Positions 54,587-64,000 of a stretch of 64,000 nt of DNA are shown one piece after another. Source of the stretch: Altericroceibacterium xinjiangense (GTDB lineage Bacteria; Pseudomonadota; Alphaproteobacteria; Sphingomonadales; Sphingomonadaceae). Below the pieces are notes generated by a model, which saw only the letters and a program-made list of their open reading frames with translations, made no database searches and had not been told where the DNA came from. The DNA lies in contig NZ_RSEK01000002.1 of the NCBI RefSeq assembly GCF_003958635.1, forward strand, positions 248,001 to 312,000, given 5' to 3'. A program made the translations under genes and the position numbers. How positions within the stretch are numbered: position 1 is the first letter of the stretch; every line of letters begins with the position of its first letter.

Positions 54587-57500
54587 GCGGGATGGTCTTT
54601 CCGCTGATGGACAACCAGGCACGCGCGGTCGATCCGCGCGATAGCGTCTGGCTGTCCGCTTCGGCGGGAACCGGCAAGACGCAGGTCCTTTCGGCTCGCG
54701 TCCTTCGACTGCTGCTGCAGCCGGATGTCGCTCCCGCGCAGATCCTGTGCCTTACCTTCACGAAGGCCGGTGCCGCCGAAATGGCGACTCGCGTCAATGA
54801 GGTGCTGGCAAGCTGGGTGCGGATGAGGCCGGATGCGCTGGTCAAGGATCTGAAGGCGATCGGCGCGGGGATTGATCCGGACACGCAGGCCCGCGCGCGG
54901 ATGCTGTTCGCGCGCGTGCTCGATTGCCCGGGGGGCGGCCTGCGGATCAATACGATCCACGCGTTCTCCCAGTGGCTGCTCGCCGCCTTTCCGGAAGAAG
55001 CGGGCCTGGTCCCCGGCACCAAGCCGATGGAGGACCGCGACCGCGAGGTGCTGGCGCACCGCGTGCTGGTCGACCTGCTGCTCAAGTGGCAGACGGGCAG
55101 GGACCGGCAACTGCTCGATGCCTTGTCGCTGCTCAGCCTGCGAATGGGGCCGGACGGCGCGCGCCGGTGGCTGATGCGCTGCGCCGATGCGCGGCAGGCG
55201 TGGTTCGGGCCCGGTAGCTGGCAGGAACCGCTGGATGAACGCGTGCGCCAACTGATCGGGCTCGCCGTCGACGCCGGTCCGGAAACGGTCGCTGCCTTGT
55301 GCCAGGACGACCAGTTCGATTGCGAAGCCCTGCGGCAATGCCTTGACGTCCTTTCGGCATGGGACAGCAAGACCGGGCGGGAAGGAGCGGCGGCGATCAG
55401 AGAATGGCTGGCGCTTGATCCCAACGCGAGGGCCGAGGCGATCGACCTGTTCAGCGGCACCTTGTTCAACAAGACCGACGGCGCGCCCAAGCAGCTGAAC
55501 AACATCCTGAAGCGCGATCCCGGCTATGGGGAATGCATCGCCCGGGTCGGCGGCTGCGTTGAACGGGTCATCGAGCACAAGACCCTGATCGGTCTGTGCG
55601 ACTTGCTCACCCCGGCGCTGACGGTCGGCCGCCGGTTCGCAATCGCCTGGGAAGAAGCGAAGTCGCGCGAGGGGTTGATCGATTTCGATGACCAGATCCG
55701 CCGCGCCGCCAACTTGCTGACCCGGTCCGACCTCGCCGACTGGATCCGCTGCAAGCTGGACCGCGAATTCGACCACGTTCTGATCGATGAGGCGCAGGAC
55801 ACCAACGAATCGCAATGGTCTATCATCCGAGCGCTGACGGACGATTTCTTCTCCGGCACCGGCCAGCGCGGCGACAAGGTGCGGACGATCTTCGTGGTCG
55901 GCGACTACAAGCAGGCGATCTTCCGCTTCCAGGGCACCAGTCCCGAAAACTTCGCCACCGCCCGGCGCTATTACGCGCAAGTCATGGCCGAACGGGCAAA
56001 GAACGCCCGCGCCCTAAAGGACGGGATCGATGCGCGGGAGCTGGTGGAGCTGGGACTCGGCCGGTCCTACCGCACGGCGCAGCCGGTGCTCGACTTTGTC
56101 GATGCCGCGATCGAGGGGATCGGGTTCGAGAATTTCGGGCTCGACCAGCATCCCGGCCGCCATTTCGGCGATGAACGGCCGGGGCTGGTTCGCTTGTGGA
56201 AGCCGATCGACGCCAAGGCGCCGGAAGATGCGGAGGACGAAGGGCCGGAAGAATGGCTGTCCGAACCGGAACGGGAAATGGCCAACGGCATCGCCCGGCA
56301 AGTCCAGGCGTGGCTGCGCGATGGTTTCCCGCTGGTAAAGGGAAGGCCCCGCAACGCCGGCCCGGGAGACATCATGGTGCTGGTGCGCAAGCGCCGGGAA
56401 CTGGCCGGGCTGATCGTGGCCCGGCTGCACGCGGCGGGCGTTCCGGTCGCGGGCGTGGACCGCCTACGCCTTGGAGCGCCCCTTGCGGTGAAGGACCTGA
56501 TGGCAGTGCTGCGCTTTGCAGTCCAGCCGCTCGACGATCTCAGCCTTGCGGCCTTGCTGGTGTCCCCGCTGATCGGGTGGACGCAGGAGCAATTGCTGGA
56601 GCACGGGCACCGGCCGCAGAAAGCCGCGCTGTGGGATCACTTGCGCGACGAAAAAGCGCTGCTGGTGCAAGACACGGTGGAGCGGCTGCACGATCTGCTG
56701 GGGCGCGCCGACTGGGAACCGCCGCAAGCCCTGCTGCAGTGGCTGCTGGTCGGTCCGTGGCAGGGGCGGCGCAAGCTGGTCGCCCGGCTGGGGCGCGAAG
56801 CGAACGACCCGATCGATGAGTTGCTGAACGCCGCGCACGCGTTCACTTCGGCCCACACGCCGAGCCTCGAAGGCTTCATCCACTGGTTCGATGCCGGAGA
56901 GGGCGAACTGAAGCGGGAGCCGGGCGGGGGCGAAAACCTGGTCCGCGTGATGACGGTACACGGATCGAAGGGGCTTCAGGCGCCGATTGTGATCCTGGCC
57001 GATGCGACCGGCGATCCCGACCGGTCCCCGACCCGCGGGTTGTCGCTGGAAGAACGCCGGCCCGGCGATCCGCTGGGACGCAAGATTCCGCTGCCGGACC
57101 TGAAGGCCGAACAGAAGAAGGGGCGCATCGCCCAGGCCGACGAACACGCCGCGCTGGAGGAGAAGCGGGAGCACTGGCGCCTGCTGTACGTGGCAATGAC
57201 ACGCGCGGAAGAAGCGCTGTTTGTCGGCGGCGCACTCGGCAAGCGGGAAAAGGAACCGGCGGCGGACAGCTGGTATTCGCGGCTTTCGGCGGTGATCGAA
57301 GGCAAACCCGTGGCCGATCCGGTCTGGGGCGAATGCCGCGACTGGGGGAAACCGGCGGAAGGCGTGCAGGCGCAGCCGGTGGAACGGATAGAAAAAACCG
57401 TCGAACTCCCGACTTGGGCAACCATTCCGGTCGGGCCGGAACCGCGCCCGCCGCGCCCGCTCGCGCCGTCGTCGGCTGCAGAGGAACTCGGCGCCGATCC

Positions 57501-58065
57501 GCCGTCATCGTCCGACGTTCCGCCCGAAATTGCCCAGCGCGCCGCGCGGCGCGGGGTGCTGATCCACCGCCTGATCGAACGCCTGCCGGATGTGCCGGAT
57601 GGGGAGCGGGAGACCAAGGCCGCCGATTGGCTCGCCCGCAACGGGGCCGATCTGCCGGAAAGTGACCGGGCGGACATGCTGGCCGATGCGCTGGCTGTGA
57701 TCCGGGCACCACAATGGGCAGAACTGTTCTCTTCCGCGGCGCTGCCGGAAGTGCCGCTGACGGCAGTCGTCGATGGGCGGGTCATCACCGGGACGGTGGA
57801 CCGGCTGCTGGTGGAGAAAGACCGGGTGCTGGTGATCGATTTCAAGACCGCGCGCCGCCCGCCCGCTGGTCTTGAGCAGGTGCCGACCGCGACTTTGCGC
57901 CAGATGGCGGCTTATGCCGCCGCGCTGCAGGCAATCTATCCCGGGCGCAAAACGGAAGCGGCCGTGCTCTATACTCATGCGCCGCGACTGATCGCGATTC
58001 CTGCGGAGGTGCTCGATCGGCACAAACCCGGTTTGCCCATCGGTGAGGAAAGCTTTGCTGGGTGA
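54583..58065 (+). CDS. addA: Double-strand break repair helicase AddA
   Basis: UvrD-like helicase and nuclease, partner of AddB. The 1160-aa protein has Walker A in LSASAGTGKTQVLSARVLRL near residue 25, LTFTKAGAAEMATRV, the DEAQDTNESQW motif II near 403, FVVGDYKQAIFRFQG, RVMTVHGSKGLQAPIV near 790, LLYVAMTRAEEAL near 870 and a C-terminal nuclease (ITGTVDRLLVEKDRVLVI then DFKTARRPP). Length matches the family. trxA follows after 57 bp, a frequent alphaproteobacterial arrangement. Confidence 0.96.
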   Translation: MSGMVFPLMDNQARAVDPRDSVWLSASAGTGKTQVLSARVLRLLLQPDVAPAQILCLTFTKAGAAEMATRVNEVLASWVRMRPDALVKDLKAIGAGIDPDTQARARMLFARVLDCPGGGLRINTIHAFSQWLLAAFPEEAGLVPGTKPMEDRDREVLAHRVLVDLLLKWQTGRDRQLLDALSLLSLRMGPDGARRWLMRCADARQAWFGPGSWQEPLDERVRQLIGLAVDAGPETVAALCQDDQFDCEALRQCLDVLSAWDSKTGREGAAAIREWLALDPNARAEAIDLFSGTLFNKTDGAPKQLNNILKRDPGYGECIARVGGCVERVIEHKTLIGLCDLLTPALTVGRRFAIAWEEAKSREGLIDFDDQIRRAANLLTRSDLADWIRCKLDREFDHVLIDEAQDTNESQWSIIRALTDDFFSGTGQRGDKVRTIFVVGDYKQAIFRFQGTSPENFATARRYYAQVMAERAKNARALKDGIDARELVELGLGRSYRTAQPVLDFVDAAIEGIGFENFGLDQHPGRHFGDERPGLVRLWKPIDAKAPEDAEDEGPEEWLSEPEREMANGIARQVQAWLRDGFPLVKGRPRNAGPGDIMVLVRKRRELAGLIVARLHAAGVPVAGVDRLRLGAPLAVKDLMAVLRFAVQPLDDLSLAALLVSPLIGWTQEQLLEHGHRPQKAALWDHLRDEKALLVQDTVERLHDLLGRADWEPPQALLQWLLVGPWQGRRKLVARLGREANDPIDELLNAAHAFTSAHTPSLEGFIHWFDAGEGELKREPGGGENLVRVMTVHGSKGLQAPIVILADATGDPDRSPTRGLSLEERRPGDPLGRKIPLPDLKAEQKKGRIAQADEHAALEEKREHWRLLYVAMTRAEEALFVGGALGKREKEPAADSWYSRLSAVIEGKPVADPVWGECRDWGKPAEGVQAQPVERIEKTVELPTWATIPVGPEPRPPRPLAPSSAAEELGADPPSSSDVPPEIAQRAARRGVLIHRLIERLPDVPDGERETKAADWLARNGADLPESDRADMLADALAVIRAPQWAELFSSAALPEVPLTAVVDGRVITGTVDRLLVEKDRVLVIDFKTARRPPAGLEQVPTATLRQMAAYAAALQAIYPGRKTEAAVLYTHAPRLIAIPAEVLDRHKPGLPIGEESFAG

Positions 58066-58122
58066 ACGGTTGCCTCAGGGTAACCGCGCCCTAAATTGCC
58101 GTAAACGACAGGAGCAAAGCCC

Positions 58123-58443
58123 ATGGCGACCAAGACCATCACCGATTCCAGCTTTCAGACGGACGTCCTCAATTCCGACAAGCCCGTGCTGGTCGATTTC
58201 TGGGCCGACTGGTGCGGACCCTGCAAGATGATCGCTCCCGCGCTGGAAGAAATCAGCGACGAACTGTCCGACAAGGTGACCATCGCCAAAATGGACATCA
58301 TGGAAAACCCGGACATCCCCGGCCAGATCGGCGTCCAGTCGATCCCGCTGATGGTGCTGTTCAAGGACGGTAAGCCGGTTGCCCAGAAACTGGGCGCCGC
58401 ACCGAAAAGCCAGCTCAAGCAGTGGCTTGAAAGCGAGCTGTAA
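58123..58443 (+). CDS. trxA: Thioredoxin 1
   Basis: The main small disulfide reductant, recycled by TrxB. The 106-aa protein carries the active site DFWADWCGPCKMIAP with Cys31 and Cys34, the cis-Pro loop VQSIPLMVLFKDGKPV near 70-85 and the C-terminal helix of the fold. The ATG follows AGGAG. A strong hairpin follows the stop. Confidence 0.97.
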   Translation: MATKTITDSSFQTDVLNSDKPVLVDFWADWCGPCKMIAPALEEISDELSDKVTIAKMDIMENPDIPGQIGVQSIPLMVLFKDGKPVAQKLGAAPKSQLKQWLESEL

Positions 58444-58449
58444 GCTCTT

Positions 58450-58477
58450 CTGAGCCCTCGCTGTCGCGGGGGCTCAG
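58450..58477. terminator. Bidirectional terminator between trxA and the phosphatase gene
   Basis: CTGAGCCC (58450-58457) pairs with GGGCTCAG (58470-58477), and the stem continues inward with CG pairs. The right arm includes the stop codon of the minus-strand gene (58474-58476), so terminator and stop overlap. Confidence 0.65.
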
Positions 58478-59280
58478 GTATCCAGAACCGTAAGTCTTTC
58501 CGCCAATCCGTCCCACAAGGCGGGTGAGGCTGCGCCGATCAGCCCGGTCCGCCTGGTTTCGTCGACGCGGTAGGGCGAGCCGTCCGGCCGCGCGGCTTTT
58601 CCGCCTGCTTCGTTGAGGAACAGCACGCCCGCTGCGTGATCCCACGGCAAGGTGCGTTCGAAAATCGAGACATCGTTCTGCCCCAGCGTCAGCCGGGGGT
58701 ACTGCTCTGCGGCGCAGCGGGGAATGTCCACCAGCCGGTAATGCGGCGCGATGGTGGTCTTCATCGCCTCCCGCTTGGCCATGTCCATGAAGAGCAGGGA
58801 GATGGCCGCGACCGGCGGTGTTTCCCCGGTGGCGCGCGCCGCGATCTTCTCTCCGCCAACGAATGCGCCCTTGCCGCGCTCAGCCATGCACATGCGGCCG
58901 GACAGCGGATCGTAGATCCATCCGGTGTGGGCGATCCCGTTCTCAGCCATCGCGATCAGGATCCCAAACGGCGGTTTCCCGGCCGCGAAGTTGTGGGTTC
59001 CATCGATCGGATCGACGATCCAGCACGGGCCGGACAAACGGTCGAGCACCGAAGGATCGGCATGGGCCGCTTCCTCGCCGACCACAGCAAGGCCTGGCGC
59101 GATCTTCGTCAGCCCTTCGGTCAGCATTTCTTCCGAAAGCTTGTCCGCCACGGTGACGAAGTCGTCCGCCGCCTTCTCCTCGATCTGGTGAGCGGAGAGG
59201 GTCTGGTAATGCGGCAGGATCGCTCGCTGCGAGACGTCGCGCAGCAGGGCCTCGACCGCGGTGTGGAGCGCGCCGGTCAA
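58474..59280 (-). CDS. Inositol-monophosphatase-family phosphatase
   Basis: A Mg-dependent sugar-phosphate phosphatase (inositol monophosphatase, histidinol phosphatase HisN or 3',5'-bisphosphate nucleotidase group). The 268-aa protein has VVGEEAAH near residue 65, the signature WIVDPIDGTHNFAAGKPPFG near 90 and the closing metal site LPWDHAAGVLFLNEAGGK near 215. TTG 59280 overlaps the argJ stop as TTGA and is the likely start; an upstream ATG at 59334 lies in argJ. Next to argJ, a HisN-like amino-acid role is tempting but unproved. Confidence 0.85.
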   Translation of the reverse strand: MTGALHTAVEALLRDVSQRAILPHYQTLSAHQIEEKAADDFVTVADKLSEEMLTEGLTKIAPGLAVVGEEAAHADPSVLDRLSGPCWIVDPIDGTHNFAAGKPPFGILIAMAENGIAHTGWIYDPLSGRMCMAERGKGAFVGGEKIAARATGETPPVAAISLLFMDMAKREAMKTTIAPHYRLVDIPRCAAEQYPRLTLGQNDVSIFERTLPWDHAAGVLFLNEAGGKAARPDGSPYRVDETRRTGLIGAASPALWDGLAERLTVLDT

Positions 59281-60503
59281 CTCCGGTAATCCGCGTTGAT
59301 CGCAATGTAGCCATGCGTCAGGTCGCACGTCCACACGGTGGCGCGCCCTTCGCCAAGGCCGATGTCCACCTCGATCACGATGTCGCGTCCTTTCAGGTGC
59401 GCCGCGACCGGTGCCTCATCGTAATCGGGCAGGGGCTGGCCCTCGCGCGCGGCCCAGGTGCCGCCGAACCCGATCGACAGCCGGTCCCGGTCTGCCGGCT
59501 CCCCCGCCTTGCCGACCGCCATCACCACGCGGCCCCAATTGGCGTCTTCCCCGGCAATGGCAGTTTTAACCAGCGGGGAGTTGGCGATGGAAAGGCCGAT
59601 CTTGCGAGCGCTTTCATCGGATTCGGCTCCGCTGACGCGCACCTCGATGAACTTGCTGGCTCCTTCCCCGTCGCGCACCACCAGCTGCGCCAGTTGCAGG
59701 CAGACGTCGCGCAGGGCAGCCCCAAACGCGTCTGCGCCTTCATCCCCGAACCCGGTGAGTAGCGAACTGCCGGCCCGGCCGGTTGCGAACGCCAGCACCG
59801 TGTCGCTGGTGGAGGTATCGGAATCGACCGTGATGCAGTTGAACGTGGCGTCGCTGGCGGAGGACAGCAGTTGCTGGAGGAACGCGGGCTCCACCGCCGC
59901 GTCGGTGAAGATGTAGCCCAGCATGGTCGCCATGTCCGGCGCGATCATCCCGCTGCCCTTGACGATCCCGACGAGTTCGACCCGTTTGCCGGCCACGATC
60001 GCCGAAGCCGCCGCGGCCTTGGGAAATGTGTCGGTGGTAGAGATCGTCCGCGCCGCGTCCTCCCAGGAACAGGCGGGGGCCTGGAGCGCGGCGGCGATCC
60101 CTTCGTACGCCTTGTCCTTGGGCAAGGGCACGCCGATCACCCCGGTGGAGGAGACGAACACCTCGCTGGGCGCGCAGTCGAGGTGCGCGGCCACCTGGGC
60201 CATGATCTGCTCCACCGCCTCGCGCCCGCGATAGCCGGTAAAGGCGTTGGAATTGCCCGCGTTTACCACAAGTGCCCGCGCGCGGCCAAGCAGCGCCTGC
60301 TCACGCCCCAGTTCGACTTCGGAAGAACAGCACACGTTCCGCGTGAACACTCCGGCGACCGAGGTGCCGGGGGACAATTCCACATAGGTCAGGTCGCAGC
60401 GGTCCCACGTCTTGTACCCGGCGCGCACCGCATGGGGCACAACCCCGGCGATCGGCGGCAAATCGGGAAACGGCAGGGCGAGCGGAGAGGGGGTCAGGTC
60501 CAT
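59277..60503 (-). CDS. argJ: Bifunctional ornithine acetyltransferase / N-acetylglutamate synthase
   Basis: Transfers the acetyl group from N-acetylornithine to glutamate in the cyclic arginine pathway. The 408-aa precursor self-cleaves in PDMATMLGYIFTDA, before Thr193, which becomes the N-terminal nucleophile. Also seen are VNAGNSNAFTG near 80, SSTGVIGVPLP near 118 and TVDSDTSTSDTV. ATG 60503 starts MDLTPSPLALPFP. The frame stays open far upstream, antisense to secA, but that part is not coding. It supplies ornithine to the decarboxylase at 7.2 kb. Confidence 0.95.
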   Translation of the reverse strand: MDLTPSPLALPFPDLPPIAGVVPHAVRAGYKTWDRCDLTYVELSPGTSVAGVFTRNVCCSSEVELGREQALLGRARALVVNAGNSNAFTGYRGREAVEQIMAQVAAHLDCAPSEVFVSSTGVIGVPLPKDKAYEGIAAALQAPACSWEDAARTISTTDTFPKAAAASAIVAGKRVELVGIVKGSGMIAPDMATMLGYIFTDAAVEPAFLQQLLSSASDATFNCITVDSDTSTSDTVLAFATGRAGSSLLTGFGDEGADAFGAALRDVCLQLAQLVVRDGEGASKFIEVRVSGAESDESARKIGLSIANSPLVKTAIAGEDANWGRVVMAVGKAGEPADRDRLSIGFGGTWAAREGQPLPDYDEAPVAAHLKGRDIVIEVDIGLGEGRATVWTCDLTHGYIAINADYRS

Positions 60504-60608
60504 GACCGCGCTGTATGACGACTGACTATTGCAGTAAACGCGCTTTGCGGCAGCAAACGTTCTTTGACAGTGGACGGGACGGGGCCGAGGACTTATCTCG
60601 GTTCCCAA

Positions 60609-60875
60609 ATGCTCCGTCAGCTGCTCACCCTGCTTGCCATCTTTACCGGCCTTGCTGCCGTGTGTGAGCCTGCGCAAGCTCGCACGCCGGGCATCGAGCA
60701 GGTCCGGCTGCAAGCGGACACGCAGCTGATCGTGTCCTGCGTGATCCGCGCCGGCAGCGGAAGCCATCAGCTTTCTCGAGCAGGCAAGGCGGCTTCCGCG
60801 CAGCCGCAGAAGCCGCGCTGTATGCCGGTCATCGTGCCCCGGGTCATGCTCGGCGCCGACCGCGCTCACGAATAG
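60609..60875 (+). CDS. Small secreted protein upstream of secA
   Basis: An 88-aa product with a signal peptide (LRQLLTLLAIFTGLAAVCEPAQA) from ATG 60609. The mature part has one cysteine in IVSCVIRAG, one in PRCMP and a conserved-looking hydrophobic end VIVPRVMLGADRAHE. I recall similar proteins beside secA in sphingomonads, from memory only. A secreted ORF placed 81 bp before secA is reminiscent of SecM of gamma-proteobacteria, but no SecM or RAPP/RAGP arrest motif is visible. The function is unknown. Confidence 0.6.
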   Translation: MLRQLLTLLAIFTGLAAVCEPAQARTPGIEQVRLQADTQLIVSCVIRAGSGSHQLSRAGKAASAQPQKPRCMPVIVPRVMLGADRAHE

Positions 60876-60905
60876 CGACCGCTTTTTTGCCGCTTCGTTC
60901 TTCCG

Positions 60906-60953
60906 CCCGCGCTGTGATGCGCGGGTACCCGCATATTTGAAATCAGGACCCGC
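60906..60953 (+). promoter_or_regulatory. Competing hairpins in the secA leader
   Basis: CCCGCG (60906-60911) pairs with CGCGGG (60920-60925). GCGGGTACCCGC (60921-60932) is a self-complementary alternative. GCGGGT (60921-60926) can also pair with ACCCGC (60948-60953), which lies between the AGGA site and the secA ATG at 60957. The three folds exclude each other, so this could gate secA translation. Upstream, a run of six Ts lies at 60883-60888. Confidence 0.4.
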
Positions 60954-60956
60954 CCC

Positions 60957-63698
<2,742 letters not shown>

Positions 63699-63701
<3 letters not shown>

Positions 63702-63717
63702 TCCGCGGCGCGGATCA
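63699..63717 (+). terminator. Hairpin overlapping the secA stop
   Basis: TGATCCGCG (63699-63707) and CGCGGATCA (63709-63717) are perfectly complementary around a single base, beginning at the stop codon itself. A second stem, GATCCTCTCC (63748-63757) with GGGGAGGATC (63765-63774), follows. Neither has a T-run. Confidence 0.45.
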
Positions 63718-63722
63718 GGCAC

Positions 63723-63750
63723 TTGCCGCAACCGTAACGACTGTTATGAT
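63723..63750 (+). promoter_or_regulatory. Possible sigma-70 promoter for the right-edge MFS gene
   Basis: TTGCCG (63723-63728), a 16-nt spacer and TATGAT (63745-63750) resemble -35 and -10 elements. They lie between secA and the gene starting at 63832. Confidence 0.35.
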
Positions 63751-63831
63751 CCTCTCCTGACAAGGGGGAGGATCAAGCCATTCGCGTTGCCACACACCCG
63801 CCCGGGATGATCGGGCTGCGGGATACGCACC

Positions 63832-64000
63832 ATGTCGGGTGATCCAATGCTTTTCCGGCGGATGCTGCCGTTGATGTTCGCGGTGTTCATCAACATCGCG
63901 GGCTTCAGCCTGATCCTGCCGCTGCTGCCGTTCTACGGTTCGCTGTTCGGCGCGGGGCCGTTCGAGGTTGCGCTGCTGTTTGCCGCATACAGTCTCGGCA
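63832..64000 (+). CDS. N-terminal part of an MFS transporter, cut by the window edge
   Basis: ATG 63832 opens MSGDPMLFRRMLPLMFAVF, followed by INIAGFSLILPLLPFYG, then FGAGPFEVALLFAAYSLG at the edge. The first span, the LPFYG turn and the start of the second span are typical of TetA-like drug:H+ antiporters of the MFS DHA1 group. 56 codons are visible. Substrate is unknown. Confidence 0.8.
   Translation, partial: MSGDPMLFRRMLPLMFAVFINIAGFSLILPLLPFYGSLFGAGPFEVALLFAAYSLG

Overview
The window is a GC-rich, densely packed chromosomal segment from an alphaproteobacterium, most likely Sphingomonadales and probably Erythrobacteraceae. This rests on the Shemin-pathway hemA, a GGAAC-N17-CGTT (EcfG-type) promoter, the order ahcY / DivL-like gene / tsaE / amgK / murU / addB / addA / trxA, the block aroB-aroK / xerD / accA, and frequent GTG and TTG starts with 4-nt start-stop overlaps. 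No insertion sequence, prophage, CRISPR array or rRNA was seen; one tRNA gene is present. The taxonomic call is inference from gene content and style.

Layout. 0.25-2.5 kb: trehalose synthesis (otsB, otsA). 2.6-4.6 kb: trxB facing a PLP threonine/serine dehydratase. 4.6-8.4 kb: a spermidine-type polyamine set (carboxy(nor)spermidine dehydrogenase, carboxy(nor)spermidine decarboxylase, ornithine decarboxylase), the last gene behind a structured RNA leader that recalls the alphaproteobacterial speF motif. 8.4-13.6 kb: NhaP-type antiporter, hemA, murI, plsY, dprA. 13.7-19.1 kb: topA with a Lys/Ala tail, then an MFS exporter flanked by two related exported proteins built from duplicated TonB-C-like modules. 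19.1-21.6 kb: lepB-rnc-era, with a 26-codon frame bridging rnc and era. 21.7-29.5 kb: corA, gor, an RNA helicase, two unknown small genes, an MFS protein, pgi. 29.7-33.9 kb: pccB, a HIT protein, a DUF488 protein, aroB-aroK. 33.9-39.8 kb: a 45-aa membrane peptide, a large periplasmic protein, xerD, accA, an M48 lipoprotein protease, a Nudix hydrolase. 39.8-43.4 kb: tRNA-Arg(ACG), a stress-promoter-driven lipoprotein, an L,D-transpeptidase, a PLD-family enzyme. 43.4-47.4 kb: folE, a divergent murA, a peroxiredoxin, ahcY. 47.5-58.4 kb: the DivL-like gene, tsaE, amgK, murU, addB, addA, trxA. 58.4-64 kb: an inositol-phosphatase homologue, argJ, a small secreted protein, secA, and the start of an MFS gene at the right edge.

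Functionally this is mostly housekeeping: peptidoglycan precursors and recycling (murI, murA, amgK, murU, L,D-transpeptidase), lipids (plsY, accA, pccB, PLD), redox (trxB, gor, trxA, peroxiredoxin), DNA repair and topology (addAB, dprA, topA, xerD), secretion (secA, lepB) and stress protection (trehalose, EcfG promoter). The least ordinary points are: a DivL-like kinase that has lost its dimerization/phosphoacceptor domain and key ATPase residues; two gene junctions (before xerD and before the L,D-transpeptidase) where the downstream protein's expected N-terminus has no canonical start and both upstream genes end in the same CGGGGATAA; the duplicated TonB-C-like proteins; a small secreted ORF with competing hairpins ahead of secA; and the structured leader of the ornithine decarboxylase gene.
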